A DNA stretch of 64,000 nucleotides from Prorocentrum cordatum (lineage: Eukaryota > Sar > Dinophyceae > Prorocentrales > Prorocentraceae), in contig CAUYUJ010000891.1 in assembly GCA_963575745.1 (NCBI GenBank), forward strand, positions 1,115,665 to 1,179,664, read 5' to 3'. The notes below the pieces were generated by a model. That model was not told the DNA's origin, did no database searches, and was given only the letters and a program-made list of their open reading frames with translations. Shown piece after piece: positions 46,755 through 57,318 of this stretch. The first letter of the stretch is position 1; every line of letters starts with the position of its first letter. The position numbers and the translations under genes were made by a program.

Positions 46755-47460
46755 TGAGGAAGGGAAGGAGGAGGAGGAGGAGGAGGAGGAGGAGGAGAAG
46801 GAGGAGGAGGAGGAGGACGAGGTGGAGGAGGAGGAGTGGGCAAACGAGGGGGAGAGAGCTGAATTGGTGGCGGAGGTGAAGAGGGAGGTGAGGGAGGAAG
46901 AACACATCGGGGTCGAGATCTAGGTTAAGGCATGAGGAGGAGGATGTGGAACGAGGAGGGGCATGAGGAGGAGGAGGAGGAGGAGGAGGGAATGCGGAGG
47001 GGTGGAGGAGGAAACGAGAGAAGGAGGGGGAGGAGGGAGGAGGAGGAGGAGGAGGAGGAGGAGGAGGAGGAGAGGAGGAGGGGAGGAGAGGGAAGGAGGG
47101 GGAGGAGGGGGAGTTGAGGCTTATGAGGTTGAGGGGGAGGGGAGGCTCGCGGCGAAGCGAGGACGAGTAGGATGCGGGAGCAGCGGGAGGAGGGAGGAGG
47201 TGGCGGAGGTAGGGAGGTGGGCCTGCGTGGGCCCCCAGAACTCGACCGAGGAAGAGGAGAGAGGAGTGAGGAGGAGAGGAGAGGAGGAGGAGGAGGAGGA
47301 GGGAGGAGGAGGAGGAGGAGGAGGAGGGGGAGGAGGGGGGGAGGAGGGGGAGGTTGAGGCTTATGAGGTTGAGGGGGAGGAGGGGGAGGTTGAGGCTTAT
47401 GAGGAGGAGGAGGAGGAGGAGGAGGAGGAGGAGGAGGAGGAGGAGGAGGTTGAAGATTGA
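46755..47460. repeat. Long (GGA)n region with TTATGAGGTTGAGGGGGAGG repeats
   Basis: GGA/GAG triplets over about 700 bp, interrupted by three copies of TTGAGGCTTATGAGG-like sequence at 47110, 47350 and 47390. Frames are poly-Glu/Arg/Gly artefacts. Confidence 0.95.
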
Positions 47461-47599
47461 TATGGGGGAGGCGGAGGAGCGAGGATAAGGCTTTTTGGGC
47501 GGGTGCGGGGGGGGGCGGCGCTTGTGGGAAAAAATACCATCGTGCGGAATCTCGACGGGGGCCCCAGACCCCAGATCTCCCACTGCGCCTTTTTTTCCC

Positions 47600-47770
47600 T
47601 TTGGCCGTTGTTCTTTGACTTCGCCCTCCAAGGCAAGTCATCAGGCCCTGAGCCATCAAACACGAATCCGCGGGGCGAAAGAGTGGTCCCGGGACAGGGG
47701 TCGGAACCTCTGGGCCGCGCATTGGACAACTCGGATCGGCGAACGTCGGGGAACATCACGATGGGGGCCT
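47600..47770 (-). repeat. ~185-bp dispersed repeat, diverged inverted copy
   Basis: The reverse complement reads GAGGTTCCGACCCCTGTCCC, GGGACCA and TGATGGCTCAGGGCCTG, matching the first half of 5342-5527. Confidence 0.55.
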
Positions 47771-48300
47771 TGTAGTCGCCATCTTCCTGCGACATTCTTC
47801 CCCAGCCGGGTCAGTCTGACCCCCCTGGGGCACCAAAGTTGCTGGCGAAGACGCCCGGCATGCGACAGAGCGCCACGCCCGCAGCTCATCGGAACGGCGA
47901 AGAGCCGCACGGGGCCAGGACGAGGAGCAATCCGCTCCAGAGCGTTCTAAGAGCGTCCACGGTGCCGGAGACATCCTCCAGAGCCGCCGGATGTCAAAGA
48001 TTTTCGAGTTATCCTCACCTGATTTTATCCTCGTCCTGGCTTCGTCGTACGAGTCACTCGTCTTCGGGTCGTAGCTCGTGTCTCCGGTGGCCGCCGGGGA
48101 CGCGATTCGCCGGCGCCCCCGGAGCTCTCTCAGCGAGGCGCGGCTGCCAGAACGCAACCCCAGACATCTTTCGATGCGTAAGATGCTGTTCAAGACGTGG
48201 CCCCCGAGCTCGCGACCCCGAGGGTATGTAGTTTTTCGTTCTGGGCCCATTCCCGATTGCCCCCGGTAAGCACAATCTGACTATTCCTCCGCCCCGGCGT
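47771..48300. other. Spacer, no gene supported
   Basis: Moderately GC-rich and free of simple repeats. Frames on both strands are short, without recognisable content. Confidence 0.4.
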
Positions 48301-49025
48301 CCGCCCGGGCACCCGGACACCCGGGCGCCGGCCCGGACACCCGGTCACCCGGACACCCGGGCACCCGGACACCCGGACACCCCGACACCCGGACACCGGG
48401 ACACCCGGACACCCGGGCACGGACACCCGGGCACCCGGACGCCCGGGCACCCGGACACCCGGACCACCCGGGCACCCGGTACACCCGGAACACCCGGACA
48501 CGGAACGCCTGGACACCCGGGCACCACCGGGACACCCGGACGCCCGGGCACCCGGACACCCGGACACCCGGACATCCGGACGCCAGGACGCCCGGACGCC
48601 CGGACACCCCCGGACACCCGGACACCCGGACACCCGGACGCCCGGACGCCCGGACGCCCGGACGCCCGGACGCCCGGACACCCCGACACCCGGACACCCG
48701 GACACCCGGACACCCGGACACCTGGACACCCAGACGCCCGAACGCCCGGGCACCCGGACGCCCGGACGCCCGGACGCCCGGACGCCCGGACGCCCAGACG
48801 CCCGGACGCCCGGACACCCGGGCACCCGGGCACCCGGGCACCCGGGCACCCGGGCACCCGGACACCCGGGCACCCGGACACCCGAACGCCCGGACACCCA
48901 GGCAGCACCCGGGCACCCGGGCACCCGGACGCCCCGACACCCACCCTGGCGTCCGGGCACCCAAACACCCAACCACCCAAACACCCAGACACACACCCTG
49001 GCACCCGGGCACCCAGACACTCGGC
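48301..49025. repeat. ACACCCGG octamer array, first block
   Basis: About 90 tandem units of ACACCCGG with ACGCCCGG and GCACCCGG variants and occasional indels. The unit has no stop codon in any frame, so long frames are open in all six. Confidence 0.97.
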
Positions 49026-49059
49026 CGGGCACAAAAAGATGCAGACAAAGATGTGGGTG

Positions 49060-49105
49060 AAGGAGGAGGAGGAGGAGGAGGAGGAGGAGGAGGAGGAAAA
49101 CGGAC
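49060..49105. repeat. (GGA)n microsatellite
   Basis: About 40 bp of GGA between the octamer array and TCTTGG words. Confidence 0.95.
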
Positions 49106-49139
49106 AGACATAATAGCCTCCGCGGATGTCTGGAGCGTC

Positions 49140-49262
49140 TGCCTGACGCCTCTTGGGGGCCTCTTGGAGGTCTCTTGGGAGCCTCTTGGAGGCTTCTTGG
49201 GGCCGTCTGGGCGCCTCTTGGGGTCCTCTTGGAGCGCTCTTGGGAGCTTTAGGGGCGCTCTT
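49140..49262. repeat. CTCTTGGGGGC degenerate repeat
   Basis: About nine imperfect CCTCTTGGGGGCC units, the complement of the CCCCAAGAGG family in gene 1's intron. Confidence 0.85.
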
Positions 49263-49291
49263 TCGGCCATCGCTCCGCTGAATGCATCTGA

Positions 49292-49374
49292 AGCGATGGG
49301 AATGCATCTGAAGCAAGCGGGGCGGGGCCGCGTCGCGCCCCCGCCCCGCTTGCTTCAGGTGCATTCCCATCGCT
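49292..49374. repeat. Long hairpin with ~36-bp arms
   Basis: AGCGATGGGAATGCATCTGA through AGCAAGCGGGGCGGGG is followed, after a short GC loop, by the nearly exact reverse complement ending CATTCCCATCGCT. Confidence 0.9.
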
Positions 49375-49379
49375 CCCCC

Positions 49380-49824
49380 CCCTGGCCTTCATCATTCCTC
49401 GTCCCCCTCGTCCTCGTCCTCCTCCCCCGTCTTCCTCTCCTCCTCCTCCTCCCCTCCCCCTCTCCCCTCCCTCCTCCCCATCCTCGTCCTCCTCCTCCTC
49501 CTCCTCCTCCTCATCCGGCCCCTCTTCCCTCCCCCCTCCACCCCACTCCTCATCAGCCTCCTCCTGTTCCTCCTCCTCTTCCTCCTCCTCCTCCTCCTCC
49601 TCCTCCTCTTCCTCCTCCTGCGGCTGGTGTTGTTGGTTCTCGTGCTGTTGGTCCTGCCGCTGGTGTTGCTGCGGGTGCTGCTGCCAGTTCTTCTGCTGCC
49701 CAGCCGTGGCGACGAGGAAGCTCCCCGGATGCCATTTTCGAGGCTCGAGGCCTGAACCTCGGCGTGTCCCTCCTCCCCTTCTCATCTCCCTCCCTTTTCC
49801 CGCCCGCCGCTGCCGCTGTCGCCT

Positions 49825-49858
<34 letters not shown>

Positions 49859-50225
49859 GATCTCCGTCGTCGCTGTCGGGGAGGAGGGAGCGGGAGGAGT
49901 ACAAGGAGGGGAAAAAGGTGCGGGAAGGGCGGGGGGGAGGAAGGATAATGGGAGAGTTCGTAATAAGGAGGAAGAGAAGGAGGAGGAGGAGGAGGAGGAG
50001 GGGAGGAGGAGGAGGAGGAGGAGGAGGAGGAGGAAGACGAGGAAGAGGAGGAGGAGGAGGAGGAAGAGGAGGAGGACGAGGAGGAGGAAAAGGAGGAGGA
50101 GGAGGAGGAGGAGGAGGAGGAGGACGAGGGGGACGATAAGGATGAGGAGGAGGCGGAGGGGGAGGATGAGGTGGGGAGGATGAAAAGGAGGAGGGGGAGG
50201 AGAGGGAGGAGGGTGAGAAAGGGGG
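49380..50225. repeat. (CCT)n, (GTC)n and (GGA)n tracts in series
   Basis: CCT triplets at 49395-49620, GTC triplets at 49823-49860, and GGA triplets at 49970-50215. The purine-rich strand changes between the first and last. No gene is supported. Confidence 0.95.
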
Positions 50226-51020
50226 CGATTCAAGAACCACACGCCGGTTGATTACCTCTTGGGGTCTCCTCTGGTGTCTCGTGGAAGTGAAAAGAAGAAC
50301 AGGAGCAGTAGGACGAGGAAGAAGAGGTGGAGGAGGGAGAGAAAGGAGCAGGAAGGAGGAAGAAGCAGGACGAGCATAAGAGTTTCTCCGGATGTCTCTG
50401 GGGAGTGTTGAGGAGGCCTCTTGGAGCGTCTCGGGGGCATCTCGGGTGCGCCAAGGATGCCCTTGAAGCTTCATGGGGGTCTCTTAGGAGCCTCTTCGAG
50501 GCCTCTTGGGCACGTCTTTGGGCTGTCCAGGCGCCTCTTGGGACTCGCTTGGGGCACTGTGGGAGGCTTCAGGGACGCCCTTGGGGCTCTCTTGGGCCCG
50601 GTTGGGCAATCTTGGAGCCATCCTGGGGTTTGGGATGGCCATATGGAACGAAAAGGCGAGAAGGCAACATGCTGAAAGGGTTTGGGCTCTCGGAGGCCTC
50701 TCGGCGCCAGTTTGGTTGGAGCGTTCTTGGGAACTCCTTGGAGCATATTCGGGGCCGTCTTCAGCGATCCTGCGCCATTACCAGCCAACTGTGGGCCCCG
50801 CCCAGCTGGGGCTCTCCGAGGCTTTCTTGGAGACGTCTTGGGCCATCTTCGACGCTCCAACGCGTCGGGGCGCCCCTGTCCATGTCCCGGGGGCCAGGGG
50901 AGGAGGGAGGGGGGCGTAGGGGGGAGGGTAAGCCCCTCCCCGAAGGAGAAGAAACGTGTTGGAAGAGGAAGCGCTCTAACGCATCTACGCCCAGAGGGCC
51001 GGTAGGATTGACGGCCCTGA
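50226..51020. repeat. TCTTGG dispersed element and ~90-bp module
   Basis: 50395-50860 is built of CTCTTGGGG / GGGGCATCTCGG words and includes CGAAAAGGCGAGAAGG (50650), shared with 25605. At 50935-51020, CCCTCCCCGAAGGAGAAGAA leads to CGCTCTAACGCATCTACGCC and CAGAGGGCCGG, the second copy of the module at 25935. Confidence 0.65.
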
Positions 51021-51255
51021 CAAGGGAGTTTCTGCCCAGTTCGTGGCGGGCCACTTTTGCGTCCGGCAAGGTCGTGACAGGCGCATTGCCAGATCGCGCG
51101 AAGTTTGGCCAGATTTTGCAGCTCAATGCGTGTAAGCTTGTCCAAGTGCTTAAAGGATTCTTTTCGGGTTCCATTTATCGAACACGCCCGCGGCGAACCC
51201 CCGCCGGCCCCCGCGAACTAGAAACGCCTGCGCGGCCAAACAATGAGGCTCCATA
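51021..51255. other. Short segment with one coding-like frame
   Basis: The plus strand reads LTREFLPSSWRATFASGKVV then LQLNACKLVQVLKGFFSGS, which resembles coding text, but it follows directly on a repeat module and has no clear borders. Confidence 0.25.
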
Positions 51256-51560
51256 GGTTGCTGCGCCTGCGGCCGCCGAATATATACCTGGCTCCGATTG
51301 GTTTCGAAAACGGTTGCGCCTACGGCTGCCGAGGGTAGAATTGGCTCCTGGGGCAGCTTTGCAATAGGTTGCGCCCTCGGCCGCCCAGGATATAACTGGC
51401 TACGATTGGTTGCGCCATAGGGTGCGACCTCGGCCGCCGGGGATACGTCTGGCTCCCACGGCCTGCGCTAGAGACTGTGTCCCCGGCCTCCGAGCCTATT
51501 ATTGGTCCTCCGTTGGTTGTACCACGCGTTGCGCCTTCGACCGACCGAAGATAAAGCTGT
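51256..51560. repeat. ~55-bp degenerate minisatellite
   Basis: Six units begin near 51256, 51314, 51369, 51420, 51475 and 51529 with GGTTGCGCCTNCGGCCGCC and continue with ATATA and TGGCTCCNATTGG. Confidence 0.8.
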
Positions 51561-51844
51561 CGCCTAACGCTTGTGACGAGTCAGCCAGTCAGTCAGCTCA
51601 GTCAGTTACCTCGCGCGAAACACAGGCGGGCTAAGCCCGAATACCTAAGATCTCGCGCTTCGGGGCGCGGAGGCGGATAATCCACGGCGAGACAAATGTC
51701 TGAAGAGGAAGGCGGCGCCATGAGAGAAATACTGTCGGTTTCGATCCCCGTCATTGAGTATAGCAATGGTATCAGCACGAGTAGTACCACTTTAAACACC
51801 ACTCGTAGTAGTCCGGGCAGTGGAGCAGCACTCCCGCCGCGAAA

Positions 51845-51848
51845 ACAA

Positions 51849-51888
<40 letters not shown>

Positions 51889-51894
51889 CTCGTC

Positions 51895-51945
<51 letters not shown>

Positions 51946-52134
51946 CTCGTCGTCTTCGAGGATGTCAGGTTTCTGAATGTTTTGGGCCCCCGCTGGGCTT
52001 CAGAGCGTTCCGAAGGTGCCCAGGGACTTGTGGGGACTTCCGGAGACCTCCGGCAGTCCGGCATTTTTTAGATAGTGCGCGAACCATTCGATTTCGTCCT
52101 GCTGTTCTCCCTCCGCTGCCGCCGCCGGCGCCGC

Positions 52135-52201
<67 letters not shown>

Positions 52202-52204
52202 CCG

Positions 52205-52240
<36 letters not shown>

Positions 52241-52243
52241 CCG

Positions 52244-52309
<66 letters not shown>

Positions 52310-52360
52310 CCGCTCGGCCGGCCCGCCGGCCGCCTCGGCTCGCTTCGGCTCGGCCTGCGA

Positions 52361-52425
<65 letters not shown>

Positions 52426-52440
52426 CATGATCATGATCGT
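51845..52440. repeat. (CGT)n blocks and (ATG)n block
   Basis: Perfect CGT/GTC triplet runs at 51848-51955 and 52150-52315, with CCGCTC breaks at 52200 and 52240, then ATG triplets at 52362-52440. All resulting Arg, Val, Asp, Ser and Thr homopolymers are artefacts. Confidence 0.97.
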
Positions 52441-52454
52441 GATGATGAGGGGAA

Positions 52455-52695
52455 AGAGGAGGAGGAGGAGGAGGAGGAGGAGGAGGAGGAGAGCGAGGAG
52501 CCGGGGGTGGAATTTGACGCAAGGGGACGGCGGCGGGGGAGGAGGAGGAGTGGGAGGAGGACATGGAGGAGGACGGGGAGCAGCAGGCGTTCGCAACCCG
52601 CATCTCGGGCTGCATGCCGGCGAACAGCATCCAGGGAGAAGGCGAGGGCGAGGAGCAGGAGGAGGAGGAGGAGGAGGAGGATGAGGAGGAGGAGG
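52455..52695. repeat. (GGA)n tract
   Basis: GGA/GAG triplets with interruptions, directly before the 65-bp minisatellite. Confidence 0.93.
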
Positions 52696-52699
52696 CCCG

Positions 52700-53815
52700 C
52701 TTCGCGTGAGACATCCTCGGAAGTCTGGGTTCAGAGATGTCGCGACTTGAGATGATCTGGGCACCCTCGCCTCGGACATCCTCGCCACTCTGGGTTCGCA
52801 AATGCGGGTCTCGAAGTGTTTCGGCTGGCTCCGCGTGAGACATCGTCGGCGCTATGGAGCCCGATATGCTTTGACATGAGGTGATCTGGCCAATGTCGCC
52901 TAAGACATCGTCGCAACTCTGACCTCGGAGATGCCCTGCCCCATGGTGTTTCGGCCACTTTCGCCGGAGACATCCTCGCAACTCTGGGTTCCGAGACGCC
53001 CTGAGCTGAGGTGGTCAGACCATTTCCGCCAGAGACATCCTCGCAACTCTGACCTCAGAGATCTCCTGCCCCATGGCGGTCCGGCCACTGTCGCCTGAGA
53101 CATCCTCGCAAGTCTCGATTCCGATATGCTTTGGGCTCAGGTGGTCAGGCCACTGTCGCCAGAGACATTCTCGCAACTCTGATCTCGGATATGCTCTCCC
53201 CCATGGTGGCTCGGCCTGTCTAGCCTGAGACCCTCGCAACTCTGGATTCCGAGATGCCCTGAGCAGATGGTCAGGCCACTGTCGCCTCAGACATCGTCGC
53301 AACTCTGACCTTGAAGACGCCCTGCCCCATGGTGGCCTGGCCACTTTCGTTTGAAACATCCTCGCAACTTTGGGTTTTGAGACGCCCTGGGCTGAGCTGG
53401 TTTAACTGTTTTCGCCAGAGACATCCTCACAACACTGACCTCCATGATGTCCTGCCCCATGGAGGTCCGGCCACTTTCGCCTGAGACATCCTCGCAAGTC
53501 TCGGTTCCGAGATGCCCTGAGTTTAGGTGGTCCGTCCAGTGTCGCCTGAGACATCCTTGCAACTCTGATCTCGGATATGCCCTGTTCCATGGTGGTTCGG
53601 CCTCTCTCGCTTGAGACCCTCGCAACTCTGGGTTCCGAGAAGCCCTCAGCAGGTGGTCGGGCCACTCCTTCATGAGACATCCTCGCAACTCTGGGTTCCA
53701 AGACGCCCTGAGCTGAGGTGGTTTAGCCATGTTCGCCAGAGACACCCTCACAACTCTGACCTCGATGATGTCCTGCCCCCTGGTGGCCCAGCCACATTCG
53801 CCTGAGACGACATCC
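52700..53815. repeat. 65-bp minisatellite with 130-bp higher-order dimer
   Basis: Units are anchored by GAGACATCCTCGCAACTCTG at 52967, 53032, 53097 and 53162, exactly 65 bp apart, and near 53227 and 53288 thereafter. Two unit types alternate: one contains GACCTC...CTGCCCCATGG, the other GGTTCCGAGA...GAGCTGAGGTGG. Because 65 is not a multiple of three, the minus-strand frames it opens rotate. Confidence 0.9.
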
Positions 53816-54044
53816 TCTCAATCTTTCCAGAATTTGTCCCGGTCGTGGCCTAGCATAGCGTCCTGGTCTTGGCTTGCATTGTATCTCTACGTGTACCTAT
53901 ATATACATACATACACATGTTTACGTTCATACGTGTATACATATTCCGCAACCAGAGCTTGCCTCCGCAGGGGTCCTAGCGGATTCCTATGGTTAGGTGA
54001 ACCGGGCCGCCGATTTCGGTGGCCGGGCCCAGATGCCCGGGGGT
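53816..54044. other. Short AT-mixed spacer
   Basis: Includes a TA-rich stretch (53885-53945). Nothing else recognised. Confidence 0.4.
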
Positions 54045-54935
54045 GCCCTATAGCCCCATAGCCATATAGCCCCATCAATCCAATTAGCCCAAGTGGTCTT
54101 ATTAGGCCAATTTGCCCATAAGCCCAATAACCAAATAGCCAATTATAGCCTTCTAGCCCTATAGCCCTATCGCCCTATAGTCCAAAAGCCCTCAAGCCTT
54201 ATAGCCCTATAGCTTTATAGCCCTACAGCCATATAGCACGATATCCCTATAGCCATATAGCACAATAGCCCATAAAGGCTTATAGCCCTATAGCCCGATA
54301 GCCCTGTAGCCCTACAGCCCTTTGCCCGTATAGCCCTATAGCCCTATAGCCCTGTAGCCCTATAGCCCTCTAGCCCTATAGCCCTATAGTTATGTAGCCC
54401 TATAGCCCTATAGCCCGCCAGCCCTGTTGCCCCATAGCCCTATATCCCTAGAGCCCCATAGCCCTATACCTCTACAGCCCTATAGCCCTACAGCCCTACA
54501 GCCCATTAGCCCTATAGCTCCATAGCCCTATAGCCGTATAGCCCTATAGCCCTATACCATATAGCCCTATAGCCCTATAGCCCCATAGTCCTACAGCCCT
54601 ATAGCCCTATAGCCCTAGCCCTACAGCCCCATAGCCCTATAGCTCGATAGCCCTATAACCTTTTAGCCATATAGCGCTAGAGTCCTATAGCCCCATATGC
54701 AAATAGCGCTATAGCCATTTAGCCATAGAACCCTATGGCCCTATACCCGCATAGACCTACAGCCCGTTAGCCCTATGGCCTTACAGCCCTATAGCTTTAT
54801 AGACCTTATAGCCCTATAGCCAAATATCCCTATAGCCCGATGGCCCAATAACCCTATATCCCTATAATTAGCCATGTTTCCATGTTGCGATACAACCCCA
54901 TAGCTCAATAACCTTATAGCCCCATAGCAACAACA
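54045..54935. repeat. TAGCCCTA octamer array (telomere-like word)
   Basis: About 100 degenerate tandem units of TAGCCCTA, an 8-base unit, with AT-rich variants. The complement TAGGGCTA resembles the TTTAGGG telomere unit but has one extra base. Stops are frequent and no gene is present. Confidence 0.93.
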
Positions 54936-55040
54936 AGTATGATTGTTTCTTTTCTCTGGTGTTCTATATTCATTTTTTGTAACCGGGCCTACATGCACTT
55001 TCGCATTGGGGCATCAGGGAGCCTGAACGCCCTCGCAACA

Positions 55041-57318
55041 GGGCGCCCGGACACCCAGACGCCCGGGCACCCGGGCACCCGGACACCCGGACACCCGGAC
55101 GCCTGGACACCCAGGCACCCGGACACCCGGGCACCCGGACACCCGGGCACCCGGACACCTGGACACCCGGACACATGGACACCCGAGCACCGGGACACCC
55201 GGACACCCGGACATCCGGGCACCCGGACACCCAGGCACCTGGGCACCCGGACACCCGGACACCCGGGCACCCGGACACCCAAGACACCCGGGCACCCGGA
55301 CACCCAGGCACCCGGGCACCCGGGCACCCGGACACCCGTGCACCCGGACGCCCGGACACCCGGGCACCCGGACATGCACCCGGACGCCCGGACACCCGGA
55401 CACTTGGACACCCGGGGCACCCGGACACCCGGACACCGGACACCCGGGCACCCGGACACCCAGGCACCCGGACACCCGGACGCCCGGACACCCGGACACC
55501 CGCACACCCGGACACCCGGACACCCAAACACCCGGGCACCCGGGCACCCGGGCACCCGGACACCCGGGCACTGGCACCCGGACACCCGGACTCCCCGACG
55601 CCCGGACACCCGGGCACCCAGACACCCGGGCACCTGGGCACCCGGACGCCTGGACGCCCGGACGCCCTGACGCCCGGACACCAGGACACCCGGGCACCCG
55701 GACACCCGGACACCCGCCGGACACCACCACCCGGACACCCGGACACCGGCCACCCGGGGCCACCCGGCACCCACCCACACCGGACACCCGGGCACAGCCG
55801 GGGCACCCGGACACCCGGACACCCGGACACCCGGCACCAGGACGCCTGGACGCCCGGACGCCCGGGCACCCGGACACATGGACACCCGGGCACCCGGACA
55901 CCCGGACACCCGGGCACCCGGACACCCGCGGGCACCCGGACACCCGGACGCCCGGACACCCGGACACCCGCACACCCGGACACCCGGACACCCGGACACC
56001 CGGCCACCCGGGCACCCGGGCATTGCACCCGGACGCCCGGGCACCCGGACACCCGGACACCCGGACACCCGGACACCCGGGCACCCAGACACCCGGGCAC
56101 CTGGGCACCCGGACGCCTGGACGCCCGGACGCCCAGACGCCCGGACACCCGGACACCCGGGCACCCGGACACCCGGACACCCGCCAGACACCCGGACACC
56201 CGGACACCCGGACACCCGGACACCCGGGCACCCGGGCACCCCGGCACCCGGACACCCGGACACCCGGACACCCGGACACCCCGCACACCCCGGACACCCG
56301 GACACCCGGACACCCGGTCACCCGGGCACCCGGGCACCCGGACACCCGGACATCCGGACACCCGGACACCCGGACACCCGGACACCCGGGCACCCAGACA
56401 CCCGGGCACCTGGGCACCCGGACGCCTGGACGCCCGGACGCCCTGACGCCCAGGACACCCGGGCACCCGGACACCCGGCGGACACCCACCGGACACCAAG
56501 ACACCCGGACACCCGGACACCCGGACACCCGGGCACCCCAGCACCCCAGCACCCGGACACCTGGACACCCGGGCACCCGGACACCCGGGCACCCGGACAC
56601 CCGGACACCCGGACACCCGGACACCTGACGCCCGGACACCCGGACACCCGGACACCCGGACGCCTGGGCACCACGACACCCGGGCACCCGGACACCCGGA
56701 CACCCGGACACCCGGACGCCCAGAGTACCCGGACACCCGGAAGCCCAGACGCCCGGACACCCGGACACCCGGACGCCCGACACCCGTGCACCCGGACGCC
56801 CGGGCACCCGGGCACCCGGAAAGTGCCGTGCTCCCGGCACCTCGGACACCCTGAAACACCCGGACGCCCGGACGCCCGGACTCCCGGACACCCGGACGCC
56901 CGGACACCCGGACACCCGGACACCCGGACGCCCGGACGCCCGGACACCCGGACACCCGGACACCCGGACACCCGGACACCCGGACACCCGGACACCCGGA
57001 CACCCGGACGCCCGGACACCCGGACACCCGGACACCCGGACACCCCGGACACCCGGACACCCGGGCACCCGGACACCCGGGCACCCGGACACCCGGACAC
57101 CCGGACACCCGGACAGCCGGGCACCCCCGGACACCCGGACAGCCGGGCACCCCGACGCCCGGACACCCGGACACCCGGACACCCGGACACCCGGACGCCC
57201 GGACACCCGGACACCCCGACGCCGGGACGCCCGGACACCCGGGCACCCGGGCACCCGGGCACCCAGACACGCGCCCGGGCACGCACCCGGCCGGGCACCC
57301 GGGCACGCGCCCGGGCAC
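55041..57318. repeat. ACACCCGG octamer array, second block
   Basis: About 280 units of ACACCCGG with ACGCCCGG, GCACCCGG and ACACCTGG variants and local duplications of longer blocks (for example CACCTGGGCACCCGGACGCC recurs at 55630, 56100 and 56405). The array is open in all six frames, giving frames of up to 815 codons that encode only an eight-residue repeat. Confidence 0.97.

Noticed and set aside
48301-49025. Possible CRISPR-like array
   Set aside because: There are no spacers; the eight-base unit is directly tandem, and the genome is eukaryotic.
48190-49370. Overlapping 280-, 329- and 341-codon minus frames
   Set aside because: Products of the octamer array and adjacent GGA tract, not genes.
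51696-52981. Frames with long Arg, Asp, Ser, Thr or Val runs
   Set aside because: Artefacts of CGT and ATG triplet repeats.
54045-54935. True telomere
   Set aside because: The unit is eight bases and degenerate rather than TTTAGGG, and complex sequence continues on both sides, so at most it is an interstitial relic.
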